From NCBI GenBank assembly GCA_963696075.1, contig CAVOJD010000006.1, positions 682,001 through 746,000 of the forward strand: DNA of 64,000 nucleotides, read 5' to 3'. This document shows positions 26,521-35,448 of this stretch, in pieces. Below the pieces are notes generated by a model, which had not been told where the DNA came from, ran no database searches, and was given only the letters and a program-made list of their open reading frames with translations. Origin of the DNA: CAJQQK01 sp963696075. Its GTDB lineage: Bacteria > Pseudomonadota > Alphaproteobacteria > Rhizobiales > Hyphomicrobiaceae. A program made the position numbers and the translations under genes. Within the stretch, counting starts at the first letter, position 1, and each line of letters starts with the position of its first letter.

Positions 26521-27987
26521 ATGAACCTTGAAAGCCTGCTGGCGGGCATCCTCGATGTGCCGGGCTCGGCCGACCAGATCGACATATCGTACGTAACGGC
26601 TGACAGCCGCTACGTGGTGCCGGGTGCGGTGTTCGCAGCACTCCCCGGCACGCGCGATGACGGCGCACGGTTTGTGCCGGACGCCATCGAGAAGGGCGCC
26701 GCAGCGATCCTGACCGCGACTGGATCGGACGTCGGCACGCCCCCGGTGCCGGTGCTGCGCAGTGACGATCCACGCCGCGCCCTCGCGCTGATCGCGGCCC
26801 GCTTCTTCGAGCGCCAGCCGGAAAACATGGTCGCCGTCACCGGCACCAGCGGCAAAACCTCCGTCGCTGACTTCACCCGCCAGATCTTCCTGGCACTGGG
26901 GCGCACCGCCGCCTCGATCGGCACCATCGGCGTCGTCGAGCCGGACGGCAGCGTCTACGGCGCGCTCACGACACCTGATCCGGTCACCCTGCACGCCGAA
27001 TTGCGCCGCCTCGCCGATCAGGGCGTGACGCATCTGGCGTTCGAAGCCTCGTCACACGGGCTCGATCAGCGCCGCCTGGACGGAACGCGCCTCAAGGCTG
27101 CCGCCTTCACCAACCTCGGCCGCGACCATCTCGATTATCACCCAACCGTCGAGCACTACCTCGCAGCCAAGCTGCGCCTGTTCGACACTCTTCTGCCGGC
27201 AGCCGGCGACGAGGCCGGCCCCGCAACCGCCGTCGTCGACGCAGCCCAGCCACAAGCTGCCGACATCGCCGCGATCGCAGCCCGCCGCGGCTTGAATCTG
27301 ATGCGTATCGGCCGCGCCGAGGAAGCGGACCTGCGTCTCATCTCAGCCACGCCGGAAGGCGGCGCCCAGCGCCTCGCGATCCGCTATGGCGACACCGAAA
27401 GTGACGTCCTCCTGCCCCTGATCGGCGACTATCAGGCAAGCAACGCGCTCCTCGCAGCCGGCCTGGCGATCGCAGCCGGCGAACGCGCCGATGCCGTCTT
27501 TGCCGCCCTCGAAGTGCTCCGCGGCGTGCGCGGGCGCCTCGAGATGGTCGCCGAGGTCAACGGCGCCAAGGTCGTCATCGATTACGCCCACAAGCCCGAC
27601 GCACTTGCCGCGGCCCTCGATGCGCTGCGCCCGCTTGTGGCAGGACGCCTGATCTGCGTTTTCGGCTGTGGCGGCGACCGCGACCGTGGCAAGCGCCCGC
27701 TGATGGGCCGGATTTCGGCGGAAAAGGCCGATCTGACGATTGTGACCGACGATAACCCGCGCAGCGAGGATGCCGCCGCGATCCGCGCCGAGGTGATGGC
27801 CGGTTGCCCCGACGCCGAGGAGATCGGCGACCGCTATGAGGCAATCGCGCACGCGATGATGCAGCTCGCCGCAGGTGACGTGCTCGTGATTGCGGGCAAA
27901 GGCCATGAAACCGGCCAGATCGTCGGGGATCAGACGTTCCCGTTTTCCGACCACGATGCGGTCGAAGCGATCAGCATGGAGTTTTGA
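26521..27987 (+). CDS. murE: UDP-MurNAc-L-Ala-D-Glu:meso-diaminopimelate ligase MurE
   Basis: A 488-residue Mur ligase. The ATP-binding loop TGTSGKTS is at 107-114. EASSHGLDQRRLDG follows near 177-190, and DNPR at 411-414 marks use of meso-diaminopimelate rather than lysine. It adds the third amino acid of the stem peptide in the cytoplasm. ATG 26521 matches family N-termini; a GTG at 26434 would add 29 residues with no family similarity. The next gene is mraY after 45 bases, so the murF gene usually found here is absent. Confidence 0.95.
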   Translation: MNLESLLAGILDVPGSADQIDISYVTADSRYVVPGAVFAALPGTRDDGARFVPDAIEKGAAAILTATGSDVGTPPVPVLRSDDPRRALALIAARFFERQPENMVAVTGTSGKTSVADFTRQIFLALGRTAASIGTIGVVEPDGSVYGALTTPDPVTLHAELRRLADQGVTHLAFEASSHGLDQRRLDGTRLKAAAFTNLGRDHLDYHPTVEHYLAAKLRLFDTLLPAAGDEAGPATAVVDAAQPQAADIAAIAARRGLNLMRIGRAEEADLRLISATPEGGAQRLAIRYGDTESDVLLPLIGDYQASNALLAAGLAIAAGERADAVFAALEVLRGVRGRLEMVAEVNGAKVVIDYAHKPDALAAALDALRPLVAGRLICVFGCGGDRDRGKRPLMGRISAEKADLTIVTDDNPRSEDAAAIRAEVMAGCPDAEEIGDRYEAIAHAMMQLAAGDVLVIAGKGHETGQIVGDQTFPFSDHDAVEAISMEF

Positions 27988-28032
27988 GGATGGCTAAGGG
28001 CCACGCCGACCGACTGAGCGCGAGGAGGCTTC

Positions 28033-29115
28033 ATGCTCTATGAATTGACCAACTTCAGTGAGCTGATCGGCCCGCTTAACGTGTTTCGCTACATCACGTT
28101 CCGAACCGGCGGCGCGATCATGACCGCACTCCTGTTCGTCTTCCTGTTCGGTCCCGCCATCATTGACATGCTCCGCCTCAAGCAGGGCAAGGGCCAGCCG
28201 ATCCGTGACGACGGCCCGCAAACCCACCTCGCCAAGCGCGGTACGCCGACGATGGGCGGCCTGATGATCCTGGCAGGGTTCCTGTTTTCGATCCTGCTCT
28301 GGGCGAATTTGTCGAACGGCTACGTTTGGGTCGTCCTCGGGGTGACCCTGTCGTATGGCGCGATCGGCTTCTACGATGACTACCTCAAGGTCACCAAACG
28401 CACGAGCAGCGGTTTTTCGGGACGGGTGCGGCTGGCCCTGGAAATCGTCATTGCAGGCGCTGCGACCTACATCATCATGTGGCTTGCGGGCGATGAACAT
28501 TCGGGCGCCCTCGCCTTGCCCTTCTTCAAGGATGTCCTGATCTACCTCGGGCCCTTCTATGTCATTCTCGGCGTCCTCGTGATTGCCGGCGCCGGCAATG
28601 CCGTCAATCTCACCGACGGCCTCGATGGCCTCGCGATCGTGCCCGTCATGATCGCAGCCGCGACGTTCGGCCTGATCGCCTATCTGTCGGGCAACGCCCT
28701 GTTCGCGAATTATCTCCAGATCCACCACGTCCAGGGCGCCGGCGAACTGGCCATCATCTGCGGCGCCTTGATTGGCGCGGGCCTCGGTTTCCTCTGGTTC
28801 AACGCGCCGCCCGCGATGATTTTCATGGGCGACACCGGTTCGCTCGCCCTTGGCGGCGCGCTGGGTGCGATCGCCATTGCGACCAAGCACGAGATCGTGC
28901 TGGCCATCGTCGGCGGTCTCTTCGTCCTCGAAACGCTCTCCGTCATCATCCAGGTGACGAGCTACAAGCTCACCGGCAAGCGCGTCTTCCGCATGGCCCC
29001 CCTCCACCACCACTTCGAGCAGAAGGGCTGGGCCGAGGCGACCGTGGTCGTCCGCTTCTGGATCATCTCCGTTGTCCTCGCCCTGATCGGCCTGGCAACG
29101 CTCAAGCTGCGGTAA
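28033..29115 (+). CDS. mraY: Phospho-N-acetylmuramoyl-pentapeptide-transferase MraY
   Basis: A 360-residue integral membrane enzyme with about ten helices. Family motifs are TPTMGG (about 73), GFYDDYLK (about 113), NAVNLTDGLDGLA (about 195-207), GDTGSLALGG (about 270) and HHHFE (about 325). It transfers phospho-MurNAc-pentapeptide to undecaprenyl phosphate to make lipid I. CGCGAGGAGG before ATG 28033 is a good ribosome site. Its last 19 codons and 3' flank are duplicated in tandem just downstream. Confidence 0.96.
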   Translation: MLYELTNFSELIGPLNVFRYITFRTGGAIMTALLFVFLFGPAIIDMLRLKQGKGQPIRDDGPQTHLAKRGTPTMGGLMILAGFLFSILLWANLSNGYVWVVLGVTLSYGAIGFYDDYLKVTKRTSSGFSGRVRLALEIVIAGAATYIIMWLAGDEHSGALALPFFKDVLIYLGPFYVILGVLVIAGAGNAVNLTDGLDGLAIVPVMIAAATFGLIAYLSGNALFANYLQIHHVQGAGELAIICGALIGAGLGFLWFNAPPAMIFMGDTGSLALGGALGAIAIATKHEIVLAIVGGLFVLETLSVIIQVTSYKLTGKRVFRMAPLHHHFEQKGWAEATVVVRFWIISVVLALIGLATLKLR

Positions 29116-29385
29116 TCTCCAGCCCTTCTATGTCGCCGACCTCAGGCTTGACCTGAGGTTCTAAGTCACGGCTGAGGGATCGATGGCTGTGGCCTGCAAC
29201 GCTGGGGTGAAGTGCGCTAATTCTGGATCATCTCCGTTGTCTTGGCTCTGATCGGCTTGGCAACGCTCAAGCTGCGGTAATCTCCAGCCCGTCTATGTCG
29301 CCGACCTCAGGCTTGACCCGAGGTTCTAAGTCACGGCTGAGGGAGCGATGGCGGTGGCCTGCAACGCTGGGGTGAAGTGTGCTAA
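29056..29385 (+). repeat. 165-bp tandem duplication including the mraY 3' end
   Basis: Bases 29056-29220 and 29221-29385 are about 94% alike and adjacent. The first copy holds the last mraY codons (FWIISVVLALIGLATLKLR and stop); the second is an untranslated copy of them. Each copy also carries a hairpin of the form CCTCAGG-CTTGA-CCTGAGG (29140-29158 in the first). Confidence 0.93.
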
Positions 29386-29432
29386 TTCGCGAGGCCCGCC
29401 TGCGCTGCACCATGGGTCCTCGGGACAAGCCC

Positions 29433-29781
29433 ACTGCTGTCCGGTTGAGGTTTCCGCGAAACGGCGCGACAGCCTTATTTGGCCTCTCGATTTCGGAACG
29501 GATGATGATCGAGACGCGAAATCCCGACCGGCATCGGCTTGTTCGTTTTTCCATTTCATTTGCCACACCCACCGTCATGGCCGCGCAGGCGGCCATCCAC
29601 GCGCGTCTCGCAAACGCGGCGCTGGCTGGGTCAGCTCAGTGTTCCGCGGCAACGACTGAGTCACAGCCGAGCGCCGCGTGATTGCGAGATGCCCGTGGAT
29701 GGCCGCCTGCGCGGCCATGACGGGATGGGGAGGGGAAGCGCGGTCTACGCCTAAAGCGATGGAGTTAAACCGGACAGCAGT
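29433..29781. mobile_element. MITE-like element, copy 2 (349 bp)
   Basis: The ends are ACTGCTGTCCGGTT and its exact inverse (14 bp). The flanks are identical 11-bp repeats GGGACAAGCCC at 29422-29432 and 29782-29792. The outer flanks (GCGAGGCCCGCCTGCGCTGC upstream, GAGGATGAC downstream) match the uninterrupted site near 36482-36533. The interior matches copy 1 at 11814-12161, including the facing palindromes. No transposase is encoded. Confidence 0.83.
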
Positions 29782-29845
29782 GGGACAAGCCCGAGGATGA
29801 CATTTGAGAGGCAGCGATCCTGATGACAGGTGTTCATATTCTTGG

Positions 29846-30249
29846 GGAGCGCAAGCGACCCGGCACCGAGTGCGATTACCCGATCTCTGCCGTGAGCCAA
29901 TGCCAAATGTCCGGGAGCACCTGCGACCCGGCGCCTAGCGCCGCGCCCGCGCAGGCCCGGCCCGTGGGGCCGGAATAGCCGTGAGCGAAACAACTACCCG
30001 GGAGCACCTGCGACCCGGCGCCTAGCGCCGCGCCCGCGCAGGCCCGGCCCGTGGGGCCGGAATAGCCGTGAGCGAAACAACTACCCGGGAGCACCTGCGA
30101 CCCGGCGCCTAGCGCCGCGCCCGCGCAGGCCCGGCCCGTGGGGCCGGAATAGCCGTGAGCGAAACAACTACCCGGGAGCACCTGCGACCCGGCGCCTAGC
30201 GCCGCGCCCGCGCAGGCCCGGCCCGTGGGGCCGGAATAGCCGTGAGCGA
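29846..30249 (+). repeat. Array of dispersed double-hairpin repeats (locus B, four copies)
   Basis: Four almost identical units of exactly 87 bases begin at about 29914, 30001, 30088 and 30175, preceded by one degenerate unit from 29846. Each holds a CGGCGCCTAGCGCCG hairpin and a GGCCCGG...CCGG hairpin and ends GAATAGCCGTGAGCG. Because 87 is divisible by three, long false reading frames run through it. The array ends 27 bases before the murD start codon. Confidence 0.93.
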
Positions 30250-30276
30250 CAAACAACTTTCCGCTATTCTGGCGAA

Positions 30277-31680
30277 ATGATTCCTGCCGCGACATTCAAA
30301 GGCCGCCGCGTAGCGGTTTTCGGGCTTGGCCGCTCTGGCGGTGCGACCTGCCGCGCGCTCGACGCCGGTGGCGCTGAGGTCCTGGCCTGGGACGAGAACG
30401 AACGCGCCCGCGCCGCCGCAGTGGCCGATGGCATCGCCTTGACCGATCTCGATCGCGCCGACTGGTCCACGATCGACACCCTTGTCCTTGCGCCGGGCGT
30501 ACCGTTGACCCACCCGGCGCCGCATTGGACGGTCGACCGGGCCCGCGCCGCGAATGTCGAGGTGATCGGCGATGTCGAGATCTTCGCGCGCGAGCGCCGC
30601 GCCTCCGCACCTGACGCGCCGTTCATTGCAATCACCGGCACCAACGGCAAATCGACGACGACGGCGCTGATCGCCCATATCTTGCGCGAGAGCGGCCGCG
30701 ACACCCAGATGGGTGGCAATATCGGCGTGCCGATCCTCTCGCTGGAGCCGCCGCGCAGCGGACGCCATTACGTCATCGAGATGTCGTCCTACCAGATCGA
30801 CCTGACGCCGACGCTTGAAAGCGATGTCGCAATCCTCCTGAACGTCTCGCCCGACCACATCGACCGTCATGGCACCTTCGAGAATTACGCGGCCATCAAG
30901 GCCAGGCTTGCGGAAGCAGCGAGACGCGCCGTGATCGGCGTCGACGACCATACCGTCGCCGACATCGCGGCCCGGCTTGCAGCGCGCGGGCGCAATGTCG
31001 TTCGCTTTTCCGCCGACCATCGCCTCGCGGCGGGCTTCTACCTCGATCACGACCGGGTCTATTGGGCCGAGGACGGCCACAGCGCACCCGTAGCCGACCT
31101 CGACGGCCTGATGACGCTGCGCGGCCGCCACAACGCCCGCAACGTCATGGCCGCGCTGGCGACGATGGAGGCATTGGGCGTGCCCTTCCGCGAGGCCGCC
31201 GCGGCGCTGAAATCGTTCCCCGGCCTCGCCCACCGCCTCGAACTGGTCGGCCATCGCCGCAAAACCCTGTTCGTCAACGACAGCAAGGCAACCAACGTCG
31301 AGGCGACTGCCGTCGCGCTGGCGAGTTTTGAGCGCGGCATTTTCTGGATACTGGGCGGGCGCGCGAAAGAGGGGGGGCTCGCCGATCTGCGTCCCTATTT
31401 TCCGCGCATCGAACGCGCCTATTTGATCGGTGAAGCCGAAGAGGCCTTTGCAGCCGAACTCGATGGCCAGATTGATGCCGTTCGCTGCGGCACGCTCGCC
31501 CAGGCGCTCGAACGCGCCGCCGAAGATGCGGACACCTCCAGCGCGGAAGAACCGGTCGTCCTGCTGGCGCCCGCCTGTGCCTCCTTCGACCAGTATCCAA
31601 GCTTCGAGGCGCGCGGGGTCGAGTTCAAGGAGCTGGCCAACGCCCTTCCGGGGTTCGTGTCACGCGGAGGCATTGCGTGA
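30277..31680 (+). CDS. murD: UDP-MurNAc-L-Ala:D-glutamate ligase MurD
   Basis: A 467-residue Mur ligase. An N-terminal Rossmann fold (VAVFGLGRSGGATCRAL) binds the nucleotide sugar, the ATP loop TGTNGKSTTT starts at about residue 120, EMSSYQID is near 168, and VNDSKATNVEAT near 330 is the MurD signature. It adds D-glutamate, the second stem residue. The start follows the repeat array directly and has no clear ribosome site (ATTCTGGCGAAATGATT). The stop overlaps the ftsW start as TGATG. Confidence 0.95.
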   Translation: MIPAATFKGRRVAVFGLGRSGGATCRALDAGGAEVLAWDENERARAAAVADGIALTDLDRADWSTIDTLVLAPGVPLTHPAPHWTVDRARAANVEVIGDVEIFARERRASAPDAPFIAITGTNGKSTTTALIAHILRESGRDTQMGGNIGVPILSLEPPRSGRHYVIEMSSYQIDLTPTLESDVAILLNVSPDHIDRHGTFENYAAIKARLAEAARRAVIGVDDHTVADIAARLAARGRNVVRFSADHRLAAGFYLDHDRVYWAEDGHSAPVADLDGLMTLRGRHNARNVMAALATMEALGVPFREAAAALKSFPGLAHRLELVGHRRKTLFVNDSKATNVEATAVALASFERGIFWILGGRAKEGGLADLRPYFPRIERAYLIGEAEEAFAAELDGQIDAVRCGTLAQALERAAEDADTSSAEEPVVLLAPACASFDQYPSFEARGVEFKELANALPGFVSRGGIA

Positions 31681-32852
31681 TGCGCTTTGACCGCGAAGAT
31701 AAGAGCCTTCTCGCCGAGTGGTGGTTCACCGTCGACCGCCTGCTGCTCGCTGCCATCCTGGTGCTGATGGGCGTGGGCATCATCGTCTCCCTGGCCGCAA
31801 GCCCCGCAGTCGCCGATAACAAGGGGCTCGAGGCGTTCTATTTCGTAAAGCGTCACGTCGTGATCGTGGCGGCCGGCGCGGTTGTGATGGTCTTCCTTTC
31901 CCTGCAATCGCCGCGCATGATCCGCCGCTTGGCGCTCGTGACGTTTTGCGTCGCGATTGCCGCGATGATCTACATCCTGGCCGCCGGTGAGGTGATCAAC
32001 GGTGCCCGCCGCTGGGTCCGTGTGATGGGCATTTCCCTGCAACCCTCGGAAATCGCCAAGCCAGCCTTCATCGTCCTCGCCGCCTGGGCCTTCGCCGAGT
32101 GGGAGCGCCGCCGCGACGTGCCCGCCTTGCCGATTGCGTTTGCGCTCTACGTCGTGTTCCTGACCCTGCTGGCCCTTCAGCCCGATGTCGGCCAGTCGCT
32201 CCTTGTGACAATGGTCTGGGGCGCGCTGTTCCTGCTGGCGGGCCTCTCGTTCTATTGGATTGGATTGCTTGCCGGCCTTGCTGTCGCGGGCCTCGCAACG
32301 GCCTATTTGACGCTGCCCTACGTTGCAGCCCGCATCGACGTCTTTTTGAGCGCGGACGCCGCCAGCACCTCCCAGGTTGCCCGCGCTTATGAATCGTTCC
32401 GCCTCGGCGGTCTGTTCGGCCGCGGTCCCGGCGAAGGCACGATCAAGACCATCCTCCCCGATGCCCATACCGACTTCATCTTCGCCGTCATCGCGGAGGA
32501 ATACGGTGTGATCGCCTGCCTGGCGCTGCTCGCGCTCTATGGCTTCATTGTGTTTCGCGCCCTCGCCCGTGCGATCAAGTCCCAGGACCTCGCCGTGCGC
32601 TATGCCGCCAGCGGGCTTGCATTGCTGATCGGCCTTCAGGCTCTGATTAACATGGGCGTCAACGTCGGCCTGCTGCCAGCCAAGGGCATGACACTGCCGT
32701 TCATTTCCGCCGGCGGCTCGTCGCTGATTGCAGTCTCGCTGACATTCGGCATGATGCTGGGCCTGACCCGGCGTCAGGGCGCCCGCCTGCCCGATGAAGC
32801 GACCCGCGCCGTTGATGTCGGCCAATTCGATACTGGGGCGCTCTCAAAGTGA
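31680..32852 (+). CDS. ftsW: Septal peptidoglycan glycosyltransferase FtsW
   Basis: A 390-residue SEDS family protein with about ten membrane helices. Family motifs include GARRWV (about 106), LQPSEIAKPAF (about 120), QPDVGQS near 167, the loop with GEGTIKTILPDAHTDFIF near 252-268, and INMGVNVGLLPAKGMTLPFIS near 322. FtsW polymerises lipid II together with FtsI. ATG 31680 overlaps the murD stop; a GTG one codon upstream is an alternative. Confidence 0.94.
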   Translation: MRFDREDKSLLAEWWFTVDRLLLAAILVLMGVGIIVSLAASPAVADNKGLEAFYFVKRHVVIVAAGAVVMVFLSLQSPRMIRRLALVTFCVAIAAMIYILAAGEVINGARRWVRVMGISLQPSEIAKPAFIVLAAWAFAEWERRRDVPALPIAFALYVVFLTLLALQPDVGQSLLVTMVWGALFLLAGLSFYWIGLLAGLAVAGLATAYLTLPYVAARIDVFLSADAASTSQVARAYESFRLGGLFGRGPGEGTIKTILPDAHTDFIFAVIAEEYGVIACLALLALYGFIVFRALARAIKSQDLAVRYAASGLALLIGLQALINMGVNVGLLPAKGMTLPFISAGGSSLIAVSLTFGMMLGLTRRQGARLPDEATRAVDVGQFDTGALSK

Positions 32853-33964
32853 CAGCGAAGACCATCCTGCTTGCAGCCGGCGGCACCGGCGGTCATCTGT
32901 TTCCAGCCTTCGCGCTTGCCGAGGAACTTGGCCGGCGCGGCTGGCGCATCGAGCTTGCAACCGACCATCGCGGCGATCGCTATGGCGCTGATTTCCCCGC
33001 CGCCGCCGTTCATCAACTCTCCTCGGCAACGATCACCGGCCGCTCGCCTGTGGCGCTGGCAAAGACCGGCTTCGCCCTCCTCAGCGGCGTCCGCCAGGCC
33101 ATGACGTTGATTGCCAGGATCAAGCCGGCCGCCGTCGTCGGCTTCGGCGGCTATCCCTGCTTCCCGCCCCTTGCCGCCGCCCGCCTCAAGGGCGTCCCCT
33201 CAGCCCTTCACGAACAGAACGCCGTGCTCGGCCGCGCCAACCGCCTCCTTGCGCCCCGCGTCAGCGCGCTGGCGACATCGTTCGAGACCGTGAAGTTCAT
33301 CGATGGCGCGTTACGCGAAAAAGTCCGCCTCACGGGAAATCCTGTGCGCGGTGTTGTCCTTGACCAGGCCGCCGCGCCTTATCCGCCGCTGGAGCCCGGC
33401 GGCCCCATCCGCCTTCTCGTCTTCGGCGGCAGCCAGGGCGCGCGCTATTTCTCCAATACCGTGCCCAGAGCCCTCGAACGCTTGTCCGATGCGCAGCGCG
33501 CCCGCCTGCACGTGACGCAGCAATGCCGCCCTGAGGATCTCGACCGCGTCCGCCAGGCGTACGCCGCAACCGGTATCGCCGCCGACTGTGACGCTTTCTT
33601 CGCGGATCTGCCCGCGCGCATGGCCGCTTCGCACCTCGTGATCGCCCGCGCCGGCGCCTCCTCGATCGCGGAACTGACCGTGATCGGGCGGCCATCGATC
33701 CTGGTGCCGTTGCCACACGCTCTTGACAACGACCAGCTCTTGAACGCATCGAGCTTGGCTGGCGCCGGTGGCGCCTGGTGCATCGAGGAAAAAGATCTCG
33801 ACGAAGCGCGCCTTGCCAGGGAAGTGGCAGCCTTGATCGAGGACCCGCCGCGTCTTGCCGCCGCCGCCGGGGCCGCTTGCCGCCAGGGACGCCCGGACGC
33901 CGTCAGGGCGCTGGCGGATCTGGTCGAGGAATTGGCCGAAAGCAAAGCCGTGCGCGCGGCGTAA
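32849..33964 (+). CDS. murG: UDP-GlcNAc transferase MurG
   Basis: A 371-residue GT28 glycosyltransferase. The N-terminal GGTGGHLFPAFALAEEL (about 11-27) is the lipid I-binding glycine loop, VGFGGYPCFPPLAAA follows near 95, HEQNAVLGRAN near 119, and GGSQGARYFSN near 193 and the IARAGASSIAEL segment near 265 form the UDP-GlcNAc site. It converts lipid I to lipid II on the inner membrane. The GTG start overlaps the ftsW stop by four bases. Confidence 0.95.
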   Translation: MTAKTILLAAGGTGGHLFPAFALAEELGRRGWRIELATDHRGDRYGADFPAAAVHQLSSATITGRSPVALAKTGFALLSGVRQAMTLIARIKPAAVVGFGGYPCFPPLAAARLKGVPSALHEQNAVLGRANRLLAPRVSALATSFETVKFIDGALREKVRLTGNPVRGVVLDQAAAPYPPLEPGGPIRLLVFGGSQGARYFSNTVPRALERLSDAQRARLHVTQQCRPEDLDRVRQAYAATGIAADCDAFFADLPARMAASHLVIARAGASSIAELTVIGRPSILVPLPHALDNDQLLNASSLAGAGGAWCIEEKDLDEARLAREVAALIEDPPRLAAAAGAACRQGRPDAVRALADLVEELAESKAVRAA

Positions 33965-34010
33965 GGCTATAAACCCCGCGCCCGGCCAACAACAACGAGG
34001 AGAACGACCC

Positions 34011-35423
34011 ATGCAGATGCCCTCCAACCTCGCCACGATCCACATCGTGGGTATCGGCGGCATCGGCATGAGTGCCATTGCGGAAATTCTGCACGCCAAG
34101 GGCTTCACCGTCCAAGGCAGCGACCAGCGCGAGAGCCCCAATGTCGTCCGTCTCAAGGAAAAAGGCATCAAGGTCTTCGTCGGCCACCAACCGAAGAATC
34201 TGGCCGACGTCTCGTATGTTGTCATTTCGACGGCCGTCAAAGACGACAACGCTGAGCTTCAGGCGGCCCGTGCGCGCGGTCTGCCGATCATCCGCCGTGC
34301 GGAAATGTTGGCCGAATTGATGCGTCTTTATTCGACGATCTCCGTCACCGGCACGCACGGCAAGACGACGACGACCTCGCTCATCGCCCACATTTTCGAA
34401 ACCGCCGGCATCGACCCGACCGTCATCACGGGCGGCATCATCAACACCTGGGGCTCGAACGCCCGCCTCGGCCAGGGCCCCTGGATGATCGTCGAAGCGG
34501 ATGAAAGCGACGGCACCTTCACCAAGATCCCGAGCCAGATCGGCGTCGTCACCAACATGGACCCCGAGCACCTCGACTATTTCGGCTCCGTCGAGGCGAT
34601 GTATGCCGAATACGAGGCCTTCTACCGCAACATCCCGTTTTACGGCCTCACCGTCGCCTGTATTGACCAGCCCATCGTCCGCGAAATGCTCGAGCGCCTG
34701 AGGCTGCGCCGCAACGGCCGCCGCCTGATCACCTACGGCCAGAATTCGGATGCCGACATGGTCCTCCTCGATGCGTTCGTCGACGACCAGCAGACGACTT
34801 TCAATGCCAAGATATCGGACCGCGTCGGCGGTGGCGCCCGCGCACTGATGGACTGGCGCGTGCCCGTCCCCGGCCGCCACAACGCGCTCAACGCTTTGGC
34901 GGCGATTGCCGTCGCCGCAGAAGCCGGTATTCCGGATGACGCCATCAAGGCCGCCCTCGAGACGTTTTCCGGCGTCAAGCGGCGCTATCAGTTGGCCGGG
35001 GAATGGCAGGGCGTTCGCATCTTCGATGACTACGGCCACCACCCGATTGAAATCGACGCCGTACTGCGCGCCGCGCGCTCAGGCACGGACGGCAACATTA
35101 TCGCGGTCGTCGAGCCTCACCGCTATTCGCGCGTGAAGGAGCTGTTCGCCGACTTCTGCCGCTGCTTCAAGGCCGCCGACCGCGTCGTCGTCCTGCCGCT
35201 CTATTCCGCTGGCGAGGCGCCCCTCGACGGCATCAGTTCGCAGTCGCTCGCCGAAGGCATCAACGCCCAGTCAGGCAAGGAGGTCCAAACCGTGGAAACG
35301 GTCGAGGACCTGGCCGCGAATATCCGCGACAACGCGGCCGCCGGCGATCTGGTCGTGTGCCTCGGCGCCGGCGTATCGACGGAGTGGGCACATGCGTTGC
35401 CGAAAGTTTTGGCCGGCCAGTGA
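34011..35423 (+). CDS. murC: UDP-N-acetylmuramate:L-alanine ligase MurC
   Basis: A 470-residue Mur ligase that adds the first stem residue. HIVGIGGIGMSAIAEIL is at about 11-27, the ATP loop TGTHGKTTTT near 113, EADESDGTF near 162 and DDYGHHPIEI near 338. ATG 34011 has GAGGAGAACGACCC before it, an excellent ribosome site; the open frame extends upstream into murG but without family similarity. Confidence 0.96.
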   Translation: MQMPSNLATIHIVGIGGIGMSAIAEILHAKGFTVQGSDQRESPNVVRLKEKGIKVFVGHQPKNLADVSYVVISTAVKDDNAELQAARARGLPIIRRAEMLAELMRLYSTISVTGTHGKTTTTSLIAHIFETAGIDPTVITGGIINTWGSNARLGQGPWMIVEADESDGTFTKIPSQIGVVTNMDPEHLDYFGSVEAMYAEYEAFYRNIPFYGLTVACIDQPIVREMLERLRLRRNGRRLITYGQNSDADMVLLDAFVDDQQTTFNAKISDRVGGGARALMDWRVPVPGRHNALNALAAIAVAAEAGIPDDAIKAALETFSGVKRRYQLAGEWQGVRIFDDYGHHPIEIDAVLRAARSGTDGNIIAVVEPHRYSRVKELFADFCRCFKAADRVVVLPLYSAGEAPLDGISSQSLAEGINAQSGKEVQTVETVEDLAANIRDNAAAGDLVVCLGAGVSTEWAHALPKVLAGQ

Positions 35424-35448
35424 GTGGCGGTCTGGGGAGGGATAACGG

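Noticed and set aside
27988..28032. Remnant of murF between murE and mraY
   Set aside because: Only 45 bases; the short frame MAKGHADRLSARR has no MurF similarity that I can see.
29876..30295. Minus-strand frame with repeated AHGYSGPTGRACAG units
   Set aside because: Produced by the 87-base repeat, whose length is a multiple of three; the units are hairpin DNA with other loci out of frame.
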